Shown in pieces: positions 20,101-29,277 of a stretch of DNA of 64,000 bases. Under the pieces are notes generated by a model. It ran no database searches, was not told the origin of the DNA, and worked only from the letters and a program-made list of their open reading frames with translations. Source of the stretch: Prevotellamassilia timonensis (GTDB lineage Bacteria; Bacteroidota; Bacteroidia; Bacteroidales; Bacteroidaceae); NCBI RefSeq assembly GCF_900106785.1, contig NZ_LT629843.1, positions 142,290-206,289 on the forward strand, in the 5' to 3' direction. A program made the position numbers and the translations under genes. How positions within the stretch are numbered: position 1 is the stretch's first letter; every line of letters begins with the position of its first letter.

Positions 20101-21908
20101 AGGATGAACACGGCAACGACATCAAGGTGCGTGACAGCGAGGGCATACAGCTCGCCAATGCCAAGATTGACGAAATCCGCAACGGGTTCACTGAATGGCT
20201 GGAGGAGCAGTCTGACTCTTTTAAGGAACGCTTGACCACAATGTACAACCGGAAGTTTAACTGCTTCGTGCGTCCGAAGTATGACGGTTCTCACCAGACC
20301 TTCCCCGGCTTGGACTTGAAAGCCCTTGGCGGAAAGTATGGTGTCAAGAGTGTGTACCCAAGTCAGAAGGACTGTGTATGGATGCTTTTGCAGAACGGCG
20401 GCGGGATATGTGATCACGAGGTCGGTACTGGCAAAACCCTCATCATGTGCATGGCTGCGCATGAGATGAAACGCCTCGGTATGGCTCACAAGCCGATGAT
20501 TATCGGACTAAAAGCCAATGTGGCGGAGATAGCCGCCACCTATCAGACAGCTTATCCCCATGCGAGGATACTCTATGCCTCGGAGAAGGACTTTTCCACC
20601 AAGAACCGTGTCAGTTTCTTCAACAACATCAAGAACAACGACTATGACTGTGTAATCATGTCGCATGACCAGTTCGGGAAGATACCGCAATCGCCAGAAC
20701 TCCAACGGCAGATACTGCAGGCGGAGCTTGATACCGTGGAGGAAAACTTGGAGGTGATACGTACGCAGGGCAAAGACGTGTCGAGGGGAATGCTCAAAGG
20801 CTTGGAAAAGCGGAAGCAGAATCTGGAGGTGAAGTTGCAGAAGATAGCCTACAGCATCGAGCAGCGCACCGATGATGTAGTGGATTTCCGCATGATGGGC
20901 ATCGACCACTTGTTTGTGGACGAGAGCCACCAGTTCAAGAACCTCATGTTCAACACCCGTCACGACCGTGTGGCAGGACTTGGCAACAGCGAGGGAAGCC
21001 AGAAGGCACTCAACATGCTCTTTGCTATCCGTACCATACAGGAGCGGACAGGCAGAGATCTTGGAGCGACATTCCTGTCGGGAACAACCATCAGTAACTC
21101 ACTGACTGAGTTGTATCTGCTCTTCAAGTACCTGCGCCCCAAGGAACTGGAGCTTCAGGACATCCGCTGTTTCGATGCGTGGGCGGCAATCTTCGCCAAG
21201 AAAACTACCGACTTCGAGTTTAACGTCACCAACAACATCGTACAGAAGGAACGTTTCCGATACTTCATCAAGGTACCGGAGCTTGCTGCTTTCTACAACG
21301 AGATAACCGACTATCGCACGGCGGAGGCAGTTGGTGTGGACAGACCACAGAAGAACGAGATTCTTCATAACATACCACCGACACCCGAGCAGGAGGACTT
21401 CATCCAAAAGCTGATGGAGTTTGCCAAGACGGGTGATGCCACCATCCTCGGCAGACTGCCACTGTCAGAAACGGAAGAGAAGGCAAAGATGCTCATAGCC
21501 ACGGACTATGCCCGAAAGATGGCTCTCGACATGCGCATGATAGACCCGACTTGTGAGGACCATCCCGACAACAAGGCGAGCCATTGTGCCAAGATGATAG
21601 CCGACTACTATCACCGTTACGACGGTCATAAGGGCACGCAGTTCGTGTTCTCAGACTTGGGAACATATCGACCGGGCGAATGGAACGTGTATTCTGAAAT
21701 CAAGCGTAAGCTGATAGAGGATTACGGCATACCGTCGTCTGAAATCCGCTTCATTCAGGAGTGCAAGAACGAGAGGGCAAGAAAGGCGGTGATAGCAGCC
21801 ATGAACGAGGGTTCGGTACGAGTATTGTTCGGCTCCACATCTATGTTAGGTACAGGCGTAAATGCACAAAAAAGGTGTGTTGCTATTCATCATTTGGACA
21901 CACCGTGG
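17157..21908 (+). CDS. N6-methylase/SNF2-type helicase fusion, exon 1
   Basis: The first 1,584 codons of a 1,929-codon gene. An N-terminal adenine methyltransferase-like domain has [10 protein letters not shown] (about 128-137) and SNIPFGD in place of the usual NPPY/F. A charged linker (about 400-670) and a middle domain follow. The superfamily 2 helicase begins with GTGKT (about 1087) and DESHQ (about 1254). The coding frame is interrupted after LDTPW, in the second RecA lobe, by a group II intron. Unspliced translation ends seven codons into the intron, before motif VI. Such giant methylase-helicases are hallmarks of Bacteroides mobile elements, with a supposed role in DNA processing or anti-restriction. 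Confidence 0.9.
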
Positions 21909-24389
21909 GTGCGACATGAAGTCGCATAGATAATTGTTGGAATGATACTTTAAGTATCAGTTTTAACCCGCTGTTCCGTCAGCGGTAGCCTACCGACCGA
22001 TGCACCTTAATGTTGTATTAAGCGGTCGGGACAAAGTACGCTTTCACAAGACAAGACAGAACCGTGAGGGGAAGTCAAGTATGGTTAGTATCATACCGTA
22101 GAGTGGCGAGGCTGGATAGTATGGTTAGCGTAAGCGAACTGTTAGTAAACTTCGTAATGTCGTAAAAGAGTGCAAGATACTGATACACTCTACCCAAAAT
22201 GGGATGCGGTCAGATAATCCTCTCCATGGTAGGATTACACGGATGTAAAGACCGTCGGAGGATGAGACAGGACCTAACCTATCCGTTAGTTATCTATGTG
22301 GAACATGGTAAGCCTGTACATCTCCTGTCAGACAAAAGACAGGTAAGCTGAAAGTAATGGATGCTGAATGATGTGCAGGTATAAGATAACAGAGAAAGCG
22401 AATGCCGTTCTGTAATGGGACGGATAGGGTTTGAGCCACTTATCACGAGTTGACAAGGGACAACATCAACCTACCACGAAAGTGGGCAGACTTCTGTGGT
22501 AATGTTTGGGAGGCAAATACCCAACATTAGCCAAATGGTAATTCTTTACAATAAACTTTTAGAACTTTTTAAAGTAGGAATGCAAATGAACGATAAAATC
22601 AAAGAAAATCTCCTCGACCAATCGTGTGCGCCGACTGACAACCTGCAATCAAATTGGGACAGAATAGACTGGACTAAGGCGGAGCAAGCTGTTAAGAAGC
22701 TTCAAGCTCGTATTGTAAAGGCTCAGAAGGAAGGCAGACATAACAAGGTGAAAGCCTTGCAATGGACGCTTACCCACTCTTTTTACGCAAAAGCCTTAGC
22801 CGTAAAGAGGGTTACTTCTAACGGGGGTGGTTGTACTCCTGGGGTTGACAAAGAAATATGGGATACCCCTAAAGCTAAAATGCAAGCAATAACCCAACTC
22901 AAACGCAGAGGCTACCAGCCAATGCCGCTGAGAAGAGTTCATATCAAGAAGAGCAACGGCAAACTGCGACCGTTGGGAATACCGACAATGAAAGACAGAG
23001 CCATGCAAGCACTCTATCTTATGGCATTGGAGCCTGTATCAGAAACTACAGCTGATACTCGTTCATACGGTTTCCGCAAGGAACGCTGCTGTATGGATGC
23101 AATACAGCAATGTCATAACATTCTCCGAAAGGGATATTCTCCCGAATGGATTTTGGAGGGTGACATAAAAGGGTGTTTTGACCATATCAGCCATGAGTGG
23201 TTACTTGCCAATATCCCAATGGATAAGGCAATACTCCGAAAATGGTTGAAATGTGGCTATGTTTTCAACAAGCAAATGTTCCCGACCGAGGAAGGAACAC
23301 CGCAAGGTGGTATAATTTCTCCGACACTTGCCAATATGACTTTGGACGGATTGCAGAAAGCTCTTGCAGATAGATATAAGCGCCATCATGTTAATGGTAA
23401 GTTGTATTCACCAATGGTGAACCTTGTACGTTATGCGGATGATTTTATCATCACTTGCGAGAACAAGGAAACTCTTGAAAATGAAATCAAGCCATTGGTT
23501 GCTGAATTTATGTCTGAAAGAGGTCTGACCTTATCAGAGGAAAAGACGGTGATAACCAACGTGCATGACGGTTTTGATTTTCTTGGCTTTAATATCCGCA
23601 AATACGGCAAGGACATATTGACCAAGCCGACAAAGAAATCCGAGAAACGCTTTATGGAGAATATCCGTAAGGTAATTAAGGAGAACAAGGGTTGCAGACA
23701 GGAGTCGTTAATCAGAATGTTGAACTCTAAAATCCGAGGATGGGGAGGTTATTATCAGCATGGAGCGACACGTGATTCATTTCACAGAATCGACCATCAG
23801 ATATTCCTCTCACTATGGCAATGGGCAAAACGCCGTCATTCCAAGAAAGGGAAACGGTGGATAAAAGACCGATATTGGCATGACATTCGAGGGAACAAAT
23901 GGACTTTCGCTTCAAAATTCAAGAAACCAAACGGAAAGGAAGACCAATTGACATTATTGTCTCTGACTTCATCGTTTCCATTCCTGCAATACACGCAGAT
24001 TAAAGGAGACATGAACCCGTTTGATGCAGACTGTCGTCTGTACTTCTATAAAAGAAAGAAGTCGAAAATGCTTGTTACGCTAAAAGGACGCAAGTCACTG
24101 CTGTACCTATGGGAAAAGCAAGGACGCAAATGTCCTATATGCGGTGAGCCTATTGATACGCACAAGGCATGGAATGTCATGCCAACCGTTCAAAACGGAA
24201 AGAAATGCAATCTGTTGGTTCATGATGAATGTTTTAAATTATCCCGCAAATCAAATGGAAACAAGAAGTAGTTTGAGCCGGTCTCTGCATACAAACAGAG
24301 GCTTAGAAAAGCTTGAGCCGTATGAGGGGAAACTCTCATGTACGGTTCTTAGGGGGGAAGAGGGCAGCAATGCCCTTGACCTACCCGAT
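21909..24389 (+). mobile_element. Group II intron with its own reverse transcriptase
   Basis: 2,481 nt. The 5' end reads GTGCGAC (GUGYG consensus) and the 3' end CTACCCGAT (AY ending). Removing it joins codon TGG (LDTPW) to CGT (RPSDLEQ) in the same frame, restoring the helicase. Domain V is visible at 24315-24349 (GAGCCGTATGAGG, GAAA tetraloop region, CTCATGTACGGTTC). Domain VI follows at about 24351-24389, with a candidate branch A in TTGACCTAC. Ribozyme domains I-III occupy about 21909-22585 and the RT lies in domain IV. The intron is inserted in the sense orientation, so the host gene can be expressed only after splicing. Confidence 0.93.
22586..24271 (+). CDS. ltrA: Group II intron reverse transcriptase/maturase with degenerate HNH end
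   Basis: 561 residues from ATG 22586, preceded by GTAGGA; an upstream in-frame start at 22496 falls in ribozyme sequence. RT motifs: KLRPLGIPTMKDRAMQ, EGDIKGCFDHI, GTPQGGIISP, and YADD at 283-286. The thumb/maturase region contains KIRGWGGYY. The C-terminus has CPICG (C516, C519) and HDEC (H546, C549), the zinc half of an HNH endonuclease. The His-His/Asn catalytic part appears degenerate (WNVMPTVQN), so DNA cleavage ability is doubtful. The protein should help splicing and retrohoming of its own intron. Confidence 0.92.
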   Translation: MNDKIKENLLDQSCAPTDNLQSNWDRIDWTKAEQAVKKLQARIVKAQKEGRHNKVKALQWTLTHSFYAKALAVKRVTSNGGGCTPGVDKEIWDTPKAKMQAITQLKRRGYQPMPLRRVHIKKSNGKLRPLGIPTMKDRAMQALYLMALEPVSETTADTRSYGFRKERCCMDAIQQCHNILRKGYSPEWILEGDIKGCFDHISHEWLLANIPMDKAILRKWLKCGYVFNKQMFPTEEGTPQGGIISPTLANMTLDGLQKALADRYKRHHVNGKLYSPMVNLVRYADDFIITCENKETLENEIKPLVAEFMSERGLTLSEEKTVITNVHDGFDFLGFNIRKYGKDILTKPTKKSEKRFMENIRKVIKENKGCRQESLIRMLNSKIRGWGGYYQHGATRDSFHRIDHQIFLSLWQWAKRRHSKKGKRWIKDRYWHDIRGNKWTFASKFKKPNGKEDQLTLLSLTSSFPFLQYTQIKGDMNPFDADCRLYFYKRKKSKMLVTLKGRKSLLYLWEKQGRKCPICGEPIDTHKAWNVMPTVQNGKKCNLLVHDECFKLSRKSNGNKK

Positions 24390-25427
24390 CGTCCATCAGA
24401 TCTTGAACAACGCAATGGTCGTGGAGTTCGTGCTGGCAACGAGATAGCTAAGTTATACGCTGACAATAAGGTGGACATTATCATCTATGCGGTGGAAAAA
24501 TCACTTGACTCTTACAAGTTCAACCTCCTGCACTGTAAGCAGACATTCATTTCACAGTTGAAAAGCGGTGCGTTGGGAGCGAGAACCATTGACGAGGGAG
24601 CGATGGACGAGAAATCGGGCATGAATTTTTCCGAGTATATGGCTATTCTCTCCGGAAATACCGACTTGCTTGACAAGGCGAAGCTGGAGAAGAAGATTGC
24701 ATCCTTGGAGGGTGAGCGCAAATCGTTTAACAGGGGCAGGCGTGACTCGGAACTGAAACTGAAATCAAAGTCAGAAGAGCTGGACGGCAATCGGACTATA
24801 CTCAAAGGCATGACAGCGGACTATGACAAGTTTATGAGTCTGGCAAAGAAGGACAAGGACGGGAATATACTCAATCTCATCACCCTTAACGGTCTCGAGT
24901 CCAATAATCTGGAAGTGATAGGCAAACAGCTTCAAAGGATGGCAAAAACGGAAAGGACAGATGGGGAATACAAGGAAATAGGTGCAATTTATGGTATCCC
25001 TATCAAGGTTGTGAGCGAGACAAGCTTTGAGAGCGGTCTTCCCTTCGTTGATAACCGCTTTGTTGTTGAGGGCCATTACAAGTATCAGTACAACAACGGA
25101 CATGTCGCCAAGTCGGACCCGATAGCAGCGGCAAACAACTTTCTGAATGCCTTACAGAAGATACCAAGCTACATTGAGCAGTATGATTCAAGATGCAAGG
25201 CTTTGGAGAAAGAGATACCGCAACTGGAAGAGATAGCTGGCAAAACTTGGAAGAAAGAGGAAGAACTGAAAGATCTGAAAGCGGAACTGGCGGCGTTGGA
25301 CAGGAAAATACAGTTAGAATTGGCACCACCACAGGAGCAAGATACTGCTGAAAAACACGAAACAAAGAATATAGAAACAGAACAAAGCATAGTTGGAAAA
25401 CAAGCACGCTCCTTCTGTCGGTTATGA
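24390..25427 (+). CDS. Methylase-helicase fusion, exon 2
   Basis: The last 345 codons. It opens with RPSDLEQRNGRGVRAGN, which is helicase motif VI, so helicase activity requires this exon. A long coiled-coil tail follows (about codons 85-130 and 280-330 of the exon). Open-frame searches alone would place a false start inside the intron at 24144. It ends before a strong terminator. Confidence 0.9.
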   Translation, partial: RPSDLEQRNGRGVRAGNEIAKLYADNKVDIIIYAVEKSLDSYKFNLLHCKQTFISQLKSGALGARTIDEGAMDEKSGMNFSEYMAILSGNTDLLDKAKLEKKIASLEGERKSFNRGRRDSELKLKSKSEELDGNRTILKGMTADYDKFMSLAKKDKDGNILNLITLNGLESNNLEVIGKQLQRMAKTERTDGEYKEIGAIYGIPIKVVSETSFESGLPFVDNRFVVEGHYKYQYNNGHVAKSDPIAAANNFLNALQKIPSYIEQYDSRCKALEKEIPQLEEIAGKTWKKEEELKDLKAELAALDRKIQLELAPPQEQDTAEKHETKNIETEQSIVGKQARSFCRL

Positions 25428-25442
25428 CACCTTATTATATAT

Positions 25443-25486
25443 AGGGGTATCTTGATGTTTTTATCATAATAAGATACCCCTGTTTT
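25443..25486 (+). terminator. Strong intrinsic terminator after the helicase
   Basis: AGGGGTATCTT (25443-25453) pairs with AAGATACCCCT (25471-25481), followed by GTTTTT. It closes the long operon. Confidence 0.88.
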
Positions 25487-25571
25487 TATCTAAAAATGGC
25501 GAAATCTTCAATAAATAGCCTTTGAAACAAACTTTTTGGAAATATCACAGCGATATTTAGAATAATTTTCG

Positions 25572-25579
25572 TACTTTTG
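25572..25579 (+). promoter_or_regulatory. Bacteroidetes -7 box upstream of the XRE gene
   Basis: TACTTTTG matches TAnnTTTG exactly, 30 bases before the ATG; no clear -33 TTTG is seen. Confidence 0.5.
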
Positions 25580-25609
25580 CAAGCGTATTCACTTATTTTA
25601 TAATAATGT

Positions 25610-25825
25610 ATGGCAAAGAAAGATGTAAACAGATTGAAGATAATGTTGGCAGTAACCAAGCGCTCAAACAAGTGGTTGGCAGAAATGTTGGGTAAAGACC
25701 AAGCAACCATTTCTAAATGGTGCACCAATACTTGCCAACCAGACTTGGAAACCTTAATACGGATTTCTGATTTGCTGAAAGTGGATGTAAACGATTTGTT
25801 GAACAAAGAATGTATCAAAGAATGA
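25610..25825 (+). CDS. XRE-family helix-turn-helix regulator
   Basis: 71 residues, essentially one Cro/CI-type HTH: LKIMLAVTKRSNKWLAEMLGKD, ATISKWCTNTCQPDLETLIRIS and a VDVNDLLN tail. Small single-domain XRE proteins like this usually regulate themselves and a coupled partner. The stop overlaps the next ATG (ATGA at 25822). Confidence 0.85.
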   Translation: MAKKDVNRLKIMLAVTKRSNKWLAEMLGKDQATISKWCTNTCQPDLETLIRISDLLKVDVNDLLNKECIKE

Positions 25826-26085
25826 TGGACGATATATTGAAACAGATAAAGGCTGGCGAGGTGTCGGGGGTGCAGTTCAAGGAACGCATTCTCGACAAAT
25901 ATTACACCGGTGTGGGTAGCGGTATCACTCGTGCACTTGATGAAGATGTTAATGTCACGTTTATGAATAATGACAATATAGCCAAATACATCACCTCCCT
26001 TGTTGCAGCAGGATATTTGCAGATGACTAATCCAGATAATCCTACAGCAAGTAATCAAAAATACAAGAAAGTAAACAAAAGATAA
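25822..26085 (+). CDS. Small hypothetical protein coupled to the XRE gene
   Basis: 87 residues from the ATG that overlaps the XRE stop; an in-frame ATG at 25810 is possible. Charged and helical, with YYTGVGSGITRALDED in the middle and a basic tail; no membrane segment. The coupling suggests a two-gene regulatory or toxin-antitoxin-like unit, but I do not recognise the family. Confidence 0.6.
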   Translation: MMDDILKQIKAGEVSGVQFKERILDKYYTGVGSGITRALDEDVNVTFMNNDNIAKYITSLVAAGYLQMTNPDNPTASNQKYKKVNKR

Positions 26086-26092
26086 GAAGCGT

Positions 26093-27219
26093 ATGGATTC
26101 ATTATTTCTATTTCAGTTTGCATGCTTCATATTCATGCTCATCAATGCCTTCATCGTAGCACTCTCTCATCTGCATGTAAGATGGGAGAACAAGCGGTAT
26201 GAGCGTTCTCGATGGATGATCGTTGCTGCCCTGATAGGACTGGCGATACAATATGTGCTGCAGATGACTTTCGGGTTCCGTGCTATGCACGATAATCTGG
26301 GGGCGGTCATCAACATCCTCCTCTATACCCCCTGCTTCTCGCTTATCTCCATAGGAATCTACAACATAGAAACCACCCGTGCTAACCTCAGAAAGATGAT
26401 ACTGATGTGCAGTGGTATTTATGCTGCCATCATTGTGGTCTTTTGCGTGGGTATCAATCTCCATCATAGCCTGTATATCAGAGGAGGGCTTTATCTGATG
26501 CTGACTCTGTTTTGCGTAAGTGTTTTCTATTGCATATACATGATTATTCAGGAGATGATTAGGCGTAAAAATATGTTGGAGACAATGGCGGCAACTGATT
26601 TGTTGCCTTACGTGAAATATTCGCGTGCAAGTGTAATCATTCTATGGCTCGCAGTTCTCGCTATGCCAGTTGCCATCTTTTCTACTACCTTATTATATAT
26701 AGTAGGTCCAGCCGTATTGCTTGCCTTGCTGTTCTTCAACCTTACGTTTATCGCTCTCGGCAGCAGTTATATTCCAACAGAAGAGCTATTGGATAAAGAA
26801 GAGGAAAATCAACGAAGCAGAGAGAAAAAACTTTACATCAATTGTCTGAGGAGCGCAGAAACTTTATCCAAAACAGTCTTGACCAATGGTGTATGGATTT
26901 GGGCTATAAGGATTGTAATGTAAACATGTTGACGCTTTCTCGCACACTTTGTATCTCCAAGGATGAGTTATCTGTATTCTTCGACCAGTAACTGAAAACT
27001 ACATTCAGAATATGGCTTGGTGATATACGTTTCAATGCGGCAAAGAAGATGATGTTTGAATTTCCAGACTATAGTAATGACATTATTTCTGCCGAATGTG
27101 GCTTCTCTGCCCGTACCTATCTGTACAGGATATTCAAGTCAAAGGAAGGTTGTACGCCTACCGAATGGCGAGAAGAACAAGTTGCAAATGCAGCCCCAGA
27201 TGATGAAAAACAGGATTAA
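26093..27219 (+). pseudogene. Membrane-bound AraC-family regulator, broken
   Basis: The N-terminal 230 residues form six or seven hydrophobic helices (from FQFACFIFMLINAFIVAL), followed by a linker. The frame is lost at the A-run near 26824-26830, where one A fewer restores REKTLHQLSEERRNF. The restored frame runs into an AraC DNA-binding domain (LTLSRTLCISKDELS, then ECGFSARTYLYRIFK) that is interrupted again by a TAA at 26989, between FFDQ and LKTTFRIWL. The intact 6TM-AraC layout is common in Bacteroidetes. With two separate lesions it is a real pseudogene, not just a base-calling error. Confidence 0.8.
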
Positions 27220-27274
27220 CCATTTTTCAATAAATACCAGAAAAACGCATAATAAAAGGGAATAAATCGTTAAA

Positions 27275-27303
27275 ATGGGTGTCTACTTCCTACGAAGTAG
27301 ACA
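27275..27303. repeat. Palindrome of the GTGTCTACTTC motif
   Basis: GGTGTCTACTTC pairs with GAAGTAGACACC around CTAC, and a third copy of the half-site (GGAAGTAGACAC) follows at about 27315. It may be a terminator for the broken AraC gene or a binding site. Confidence 0.6.
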
Positions 27304-27379
27304 CCTAAAACATAGGAAGTAGACACATTGACAGGGGAATGCGCCTCCTTTTTTACATGAAAAACACTATTTTTGTGCC

Positions 27380-27616
27380 ATGAAAGGACGGAGAAAGCCC
27401 AAGCTGAATCCGATAGTCGAGCTAAGTGTTAACTTGCATAAGGTTCTTAAACTCTTGGACAAATATACAACCATTCTGCGTCATACTGTATTGTCCTATC
27501 TGTCCTATCTAATATTTGTGTGCATTTCGAAATGCACTGATGCGCAGATACATACACTATTTATAACGCAAATATACACACGTTTTGCGGAATACCCATT
27601 TTTGGGGGGGGGGTAA
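27380..27616 (+). CDS. Doubtful small ORF
   Basis: 78 codons; basic N-terminus (KGRRKPKLNP), then a helical stretch. A TATTTTTG box lies at about 27368-27375, too close to the ATG for a normal leader. The reading ends in a G10 run. No family recognised; it may be chance or a remnant. Confidence 0.2.
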   Translation: MKGRRKPKLNPIVELSVNLHKVLKLLDKYTTILRHTVLSYLSYLIFVCISKCTDAQIHTLFITQIYTRFAEYPFLGGG

Positions 27617-27677
27617 AAGTATGTTAATGCGCTTACGATTACCGCTTTTTGTAGTAATGGCGCACTTAATTACATAG

Positions 27678-27711
27678 CAAGGGCGTGCAATCACTCTACT
27701 GCACGCCCTTG
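27678..27711. terminator. 12-bp-stem terminator-like hairpin
   Basis: CAAGGGCGTGCA (27678-27689) pairs perfectly with TGCACGCCCTTG (27700-27711), then TTATTG. Confidence 0.7.
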
Positions 27712-27726
27712 TTATTGTAAGGCTTT

Positions 27727-27785
27727 CACGTTGGTGGAATTAGTAAACAAATTGACAAGTTAACCTGTTAACCAAGAATTCCACC
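27727..27785. repeat. Copy of the TTAACAAATTGAC dispersed repeat, palindromic
   Basis: GGTGGAATT at one end and AATTCCACC at the other enclose AACAAATTGACAAGTTAACC. Related sequence occurs at about 8748-8808 and 43694-43862, with weaker traces at 35520-35600 and 39450-39470. Confidence 0.6.
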
Positions 27786-28013
27786 AACAGGTATTTATGT
27801 TTGTGCAAATATAGCAACTTTCCGTCTCAGAAGGAAAATATCGGACAAACTTTCCTTCTGGGACGGAAAGTTTGGCGAAATCTTTCCTTGCAGGAAGGAA
27901 AGTTGGACCGAAACAGCACAGATACGCAAATGAGCTGATGCCGTAGCGCGTGTGCCAACTGCCGGGTGCTAACGCCTGACAAGCAAGTGAGCAGAGGTGA
28001 TATTTGTTTACAT

Positions 28014-28390
28014 AATATGTGCTGTACGGCAAAACTATTCTGATATTATTATGGCTCACGGATCACACCGATAACACGGATTTTTTTGCTGCGTGATTTA
28101 GCCACACGGAGATGACGGAGTTTACGGATACCGTGAGCATTGCATGCTCACCTCGCTATTTGCCCGCAACGTGCTCGTAGTGAAATACGTGAGCACAGAT
28201 TATGCAATAAGGCCCACTAACAAACAATAGGCTAACAACGAGCAAGTAGCGAGGTGAGCATGCAATGCTCACTGTATCCGTAAACTCCGTCATCTCCGTG
28301 TGGCTAAAGCACGCAGCAAAAAATCAGTGCGATCCGTGCGATCCGTGTGCTGTAATATCATAATAGTTTTACCGTACAACCAATGTATAC
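28014..28390. repeat. Large imperfect inverted repeat, about 150-bp arms
   Basis: Left arm about 28014-28163, right arm about 28242-28390. They pair through CTGTACGG, AAAACTATT, TTTTGCTGCGTG, GCCACACGGAGATGACGGAG, TTTACGGATA and GAGCATTGCATGCTCAC. The 78-nt centre contains a further hairpin (GTGCTCG ... GTGAGCAC). No coding capacity. MITE-like in design, but no matching transposase is in the window. Confidence 0.8.
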
Positions 28391-28440
28391 ACAACCATAT
28401 TCTGCGCCACGTCTTACCCATATTTCTTTAATTGCACTAT

Positions 28441-28974
28441 TTGCTTGCACCTTGCACTTTTTGCCTGCAATGCACTGATTTTCAGTCTGTTACGGTGTGT
28501 AGGTAGCATAATTTTTTACCTACACGCTGCCTGCACTTTTCTCTGCACTTATCTGCACACCAACGCTTCCGCCGTTCTGCTATCACGCAGCATGACGCAA
28601 CGTCCGCACGCGGACGGTTAAACAATTACGGGAGGTAGTCGTTTCGGTTGCTCTAATCCAAAAATCGCTCCCCTTATGCCGAAAAGTGTGAATGGTATGC
28701 CCCATCATGCAAACAGGTGCAGACGTGTATAATGAAGAGAGTGCAAGCAAATGTAGATAAGTGCAGACGGTGTGCAGGCAAGTGCAGGTAGTGCAGGCAA
28801 AAAGTGTAGGTAGTGCAGGCAAAAAGTGTAGGTAGTGCAGGCAAAAAGTGCAGGTAGTGCAAGCAAAAAGTGCAGGTAGTGCAGGCAGTGTGTAGGCAAA
28901 AAATGAGGTTACCTACACTCCGTAATAAATTGATAATCAGTGCAGTGCAGGCAAAAAGTGCAAGATGCAGGCAA
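28441..28974. repeat. Second inverted repeat enclosing a tandem array
   Basis: Arms 28441-28505 and 28910-28974 (65 bp) pair well: CTTGCACTTTTTGCCTGCA with TGCAGGCAAAAAGTGCAAG, AATGCACTGATT with AATCAGTGCAGT, and GTGTAGGTA with TACCTACAC. The interior is dominated by the same TGCAGGC/AAAAAGTG words. Confidence 0.75.
28772..28900. repeat. 22-bp tandem repeat array
   Basis: Four full units of 22 bp starting at 28791, 28813, 28835 and 28857 (unit: GTGCAGGCAAAAAGTG(T/C)AGGTA), with partial units on both sides. Units differ at one or two positions. There are no spacers, so it is not a CRISPR array. Confidence 0.9.
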
Positions 28975-29045
28975 TTTGCAATATAACCTTTCGGGTGGGT
29001 TGCGCGAGTGCTAATATCTGTTTTTGAGATGTAGCCAAGCGAATG

Positions 29046-29200
29046 AACGCAAGCACGAAACGCTAACTCTAATGGGGGCGACGCGTCCCGCGTCGGGCAT
29101 TAAGGCAAAGGCTCACTGACTGGCGTGTAATTAGTGTTGTTTAGTATATGGACATTGCATTTTTCCGACGCGAGACGCGTCGCCCCCATTAGAGGTTGAG
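29046..29200. repeat. GACGCGTC palindromic repeat, copy A
   Basis: Arms 29067-29096 and 29165-29194 (30 bp) carry CTAATGGGGGCGACGCGTCC, with a 68-bp centre containing GGCAAAGGCTCACTGAC. Same family as 48204-48292, 56931-57043 and 57773-57919. Confidence 0.85.
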
Positions 29201-29234
29201 ATTATTGTGCAGACGTCTGCTTATTAACATAAAA

Positions 29235-29277
29235 GCTGACGCCATAGCGCCACTATTTGCAGCGCTACGGCGTCAGC
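29235..29277 (-). terminator. Hairpin downstream of the GH95 gene
   Basis: GCTGACGCCATAGCGC (29235-29250) pairs with GCGCTACGGCGTCAGC (29262-29277), one mismatch; on the - strand it is followed by TTTTATGTT. Related CGCTATGGCGTCAGCC words recur in the 58-kb repeats. Confidence 0.6.

Larger units (their letters stand above)
9216..25485 (+). mobile_element. Recombination core of a Bacteroides-type integrative element (ends not defined)
   Basis: The set integrase, four HTH_17 proteins, DUF3945, TopB, DUF1896 and methylase-helicase is the conserved excision/processing block of CTnDOT-like and related elements. No relaxase, coupling protein or tra gene appears anywhere in the window, so this is a mobilisable island, a decayed element or only one end of it. 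I found no convincing direct-repeat att pair, so the coordinates give only the gene span. Confidence 0.7.

Noticed and set aside
22586..24271. Reverse transcriptase as a retron, DGR or Abi element
   Set aside because: Domain V, GUGYG/AY ends and exact exon joining identify a group II intron; no variable repeat or msr/msd is seen.
24144..24389. Start of a separate protein at 24144
   Set aside because: This part is RT 3' coding and intron domains V-VI in another frame; real exon 2 starts at 24390.
8748..27790. Repeats near 8760 and 27730 as att sites of the integrative element
   Set aside because: They are in opposite orientation and belong to a family also present at 43.7 kb, so they are not a specific direct-repeat pair.
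28583..28899. Cys/Thr-rich overlapping ORFs on the - strand
   Set aside because: They are translations of the 22-bp tandem repeat in several frames, not a natural protein.
28772..28900. 22-bp repeats as a CRISPR array
   Set aside because: Units are directly adjacent with no unique spacers, and no cas genes are in the window.
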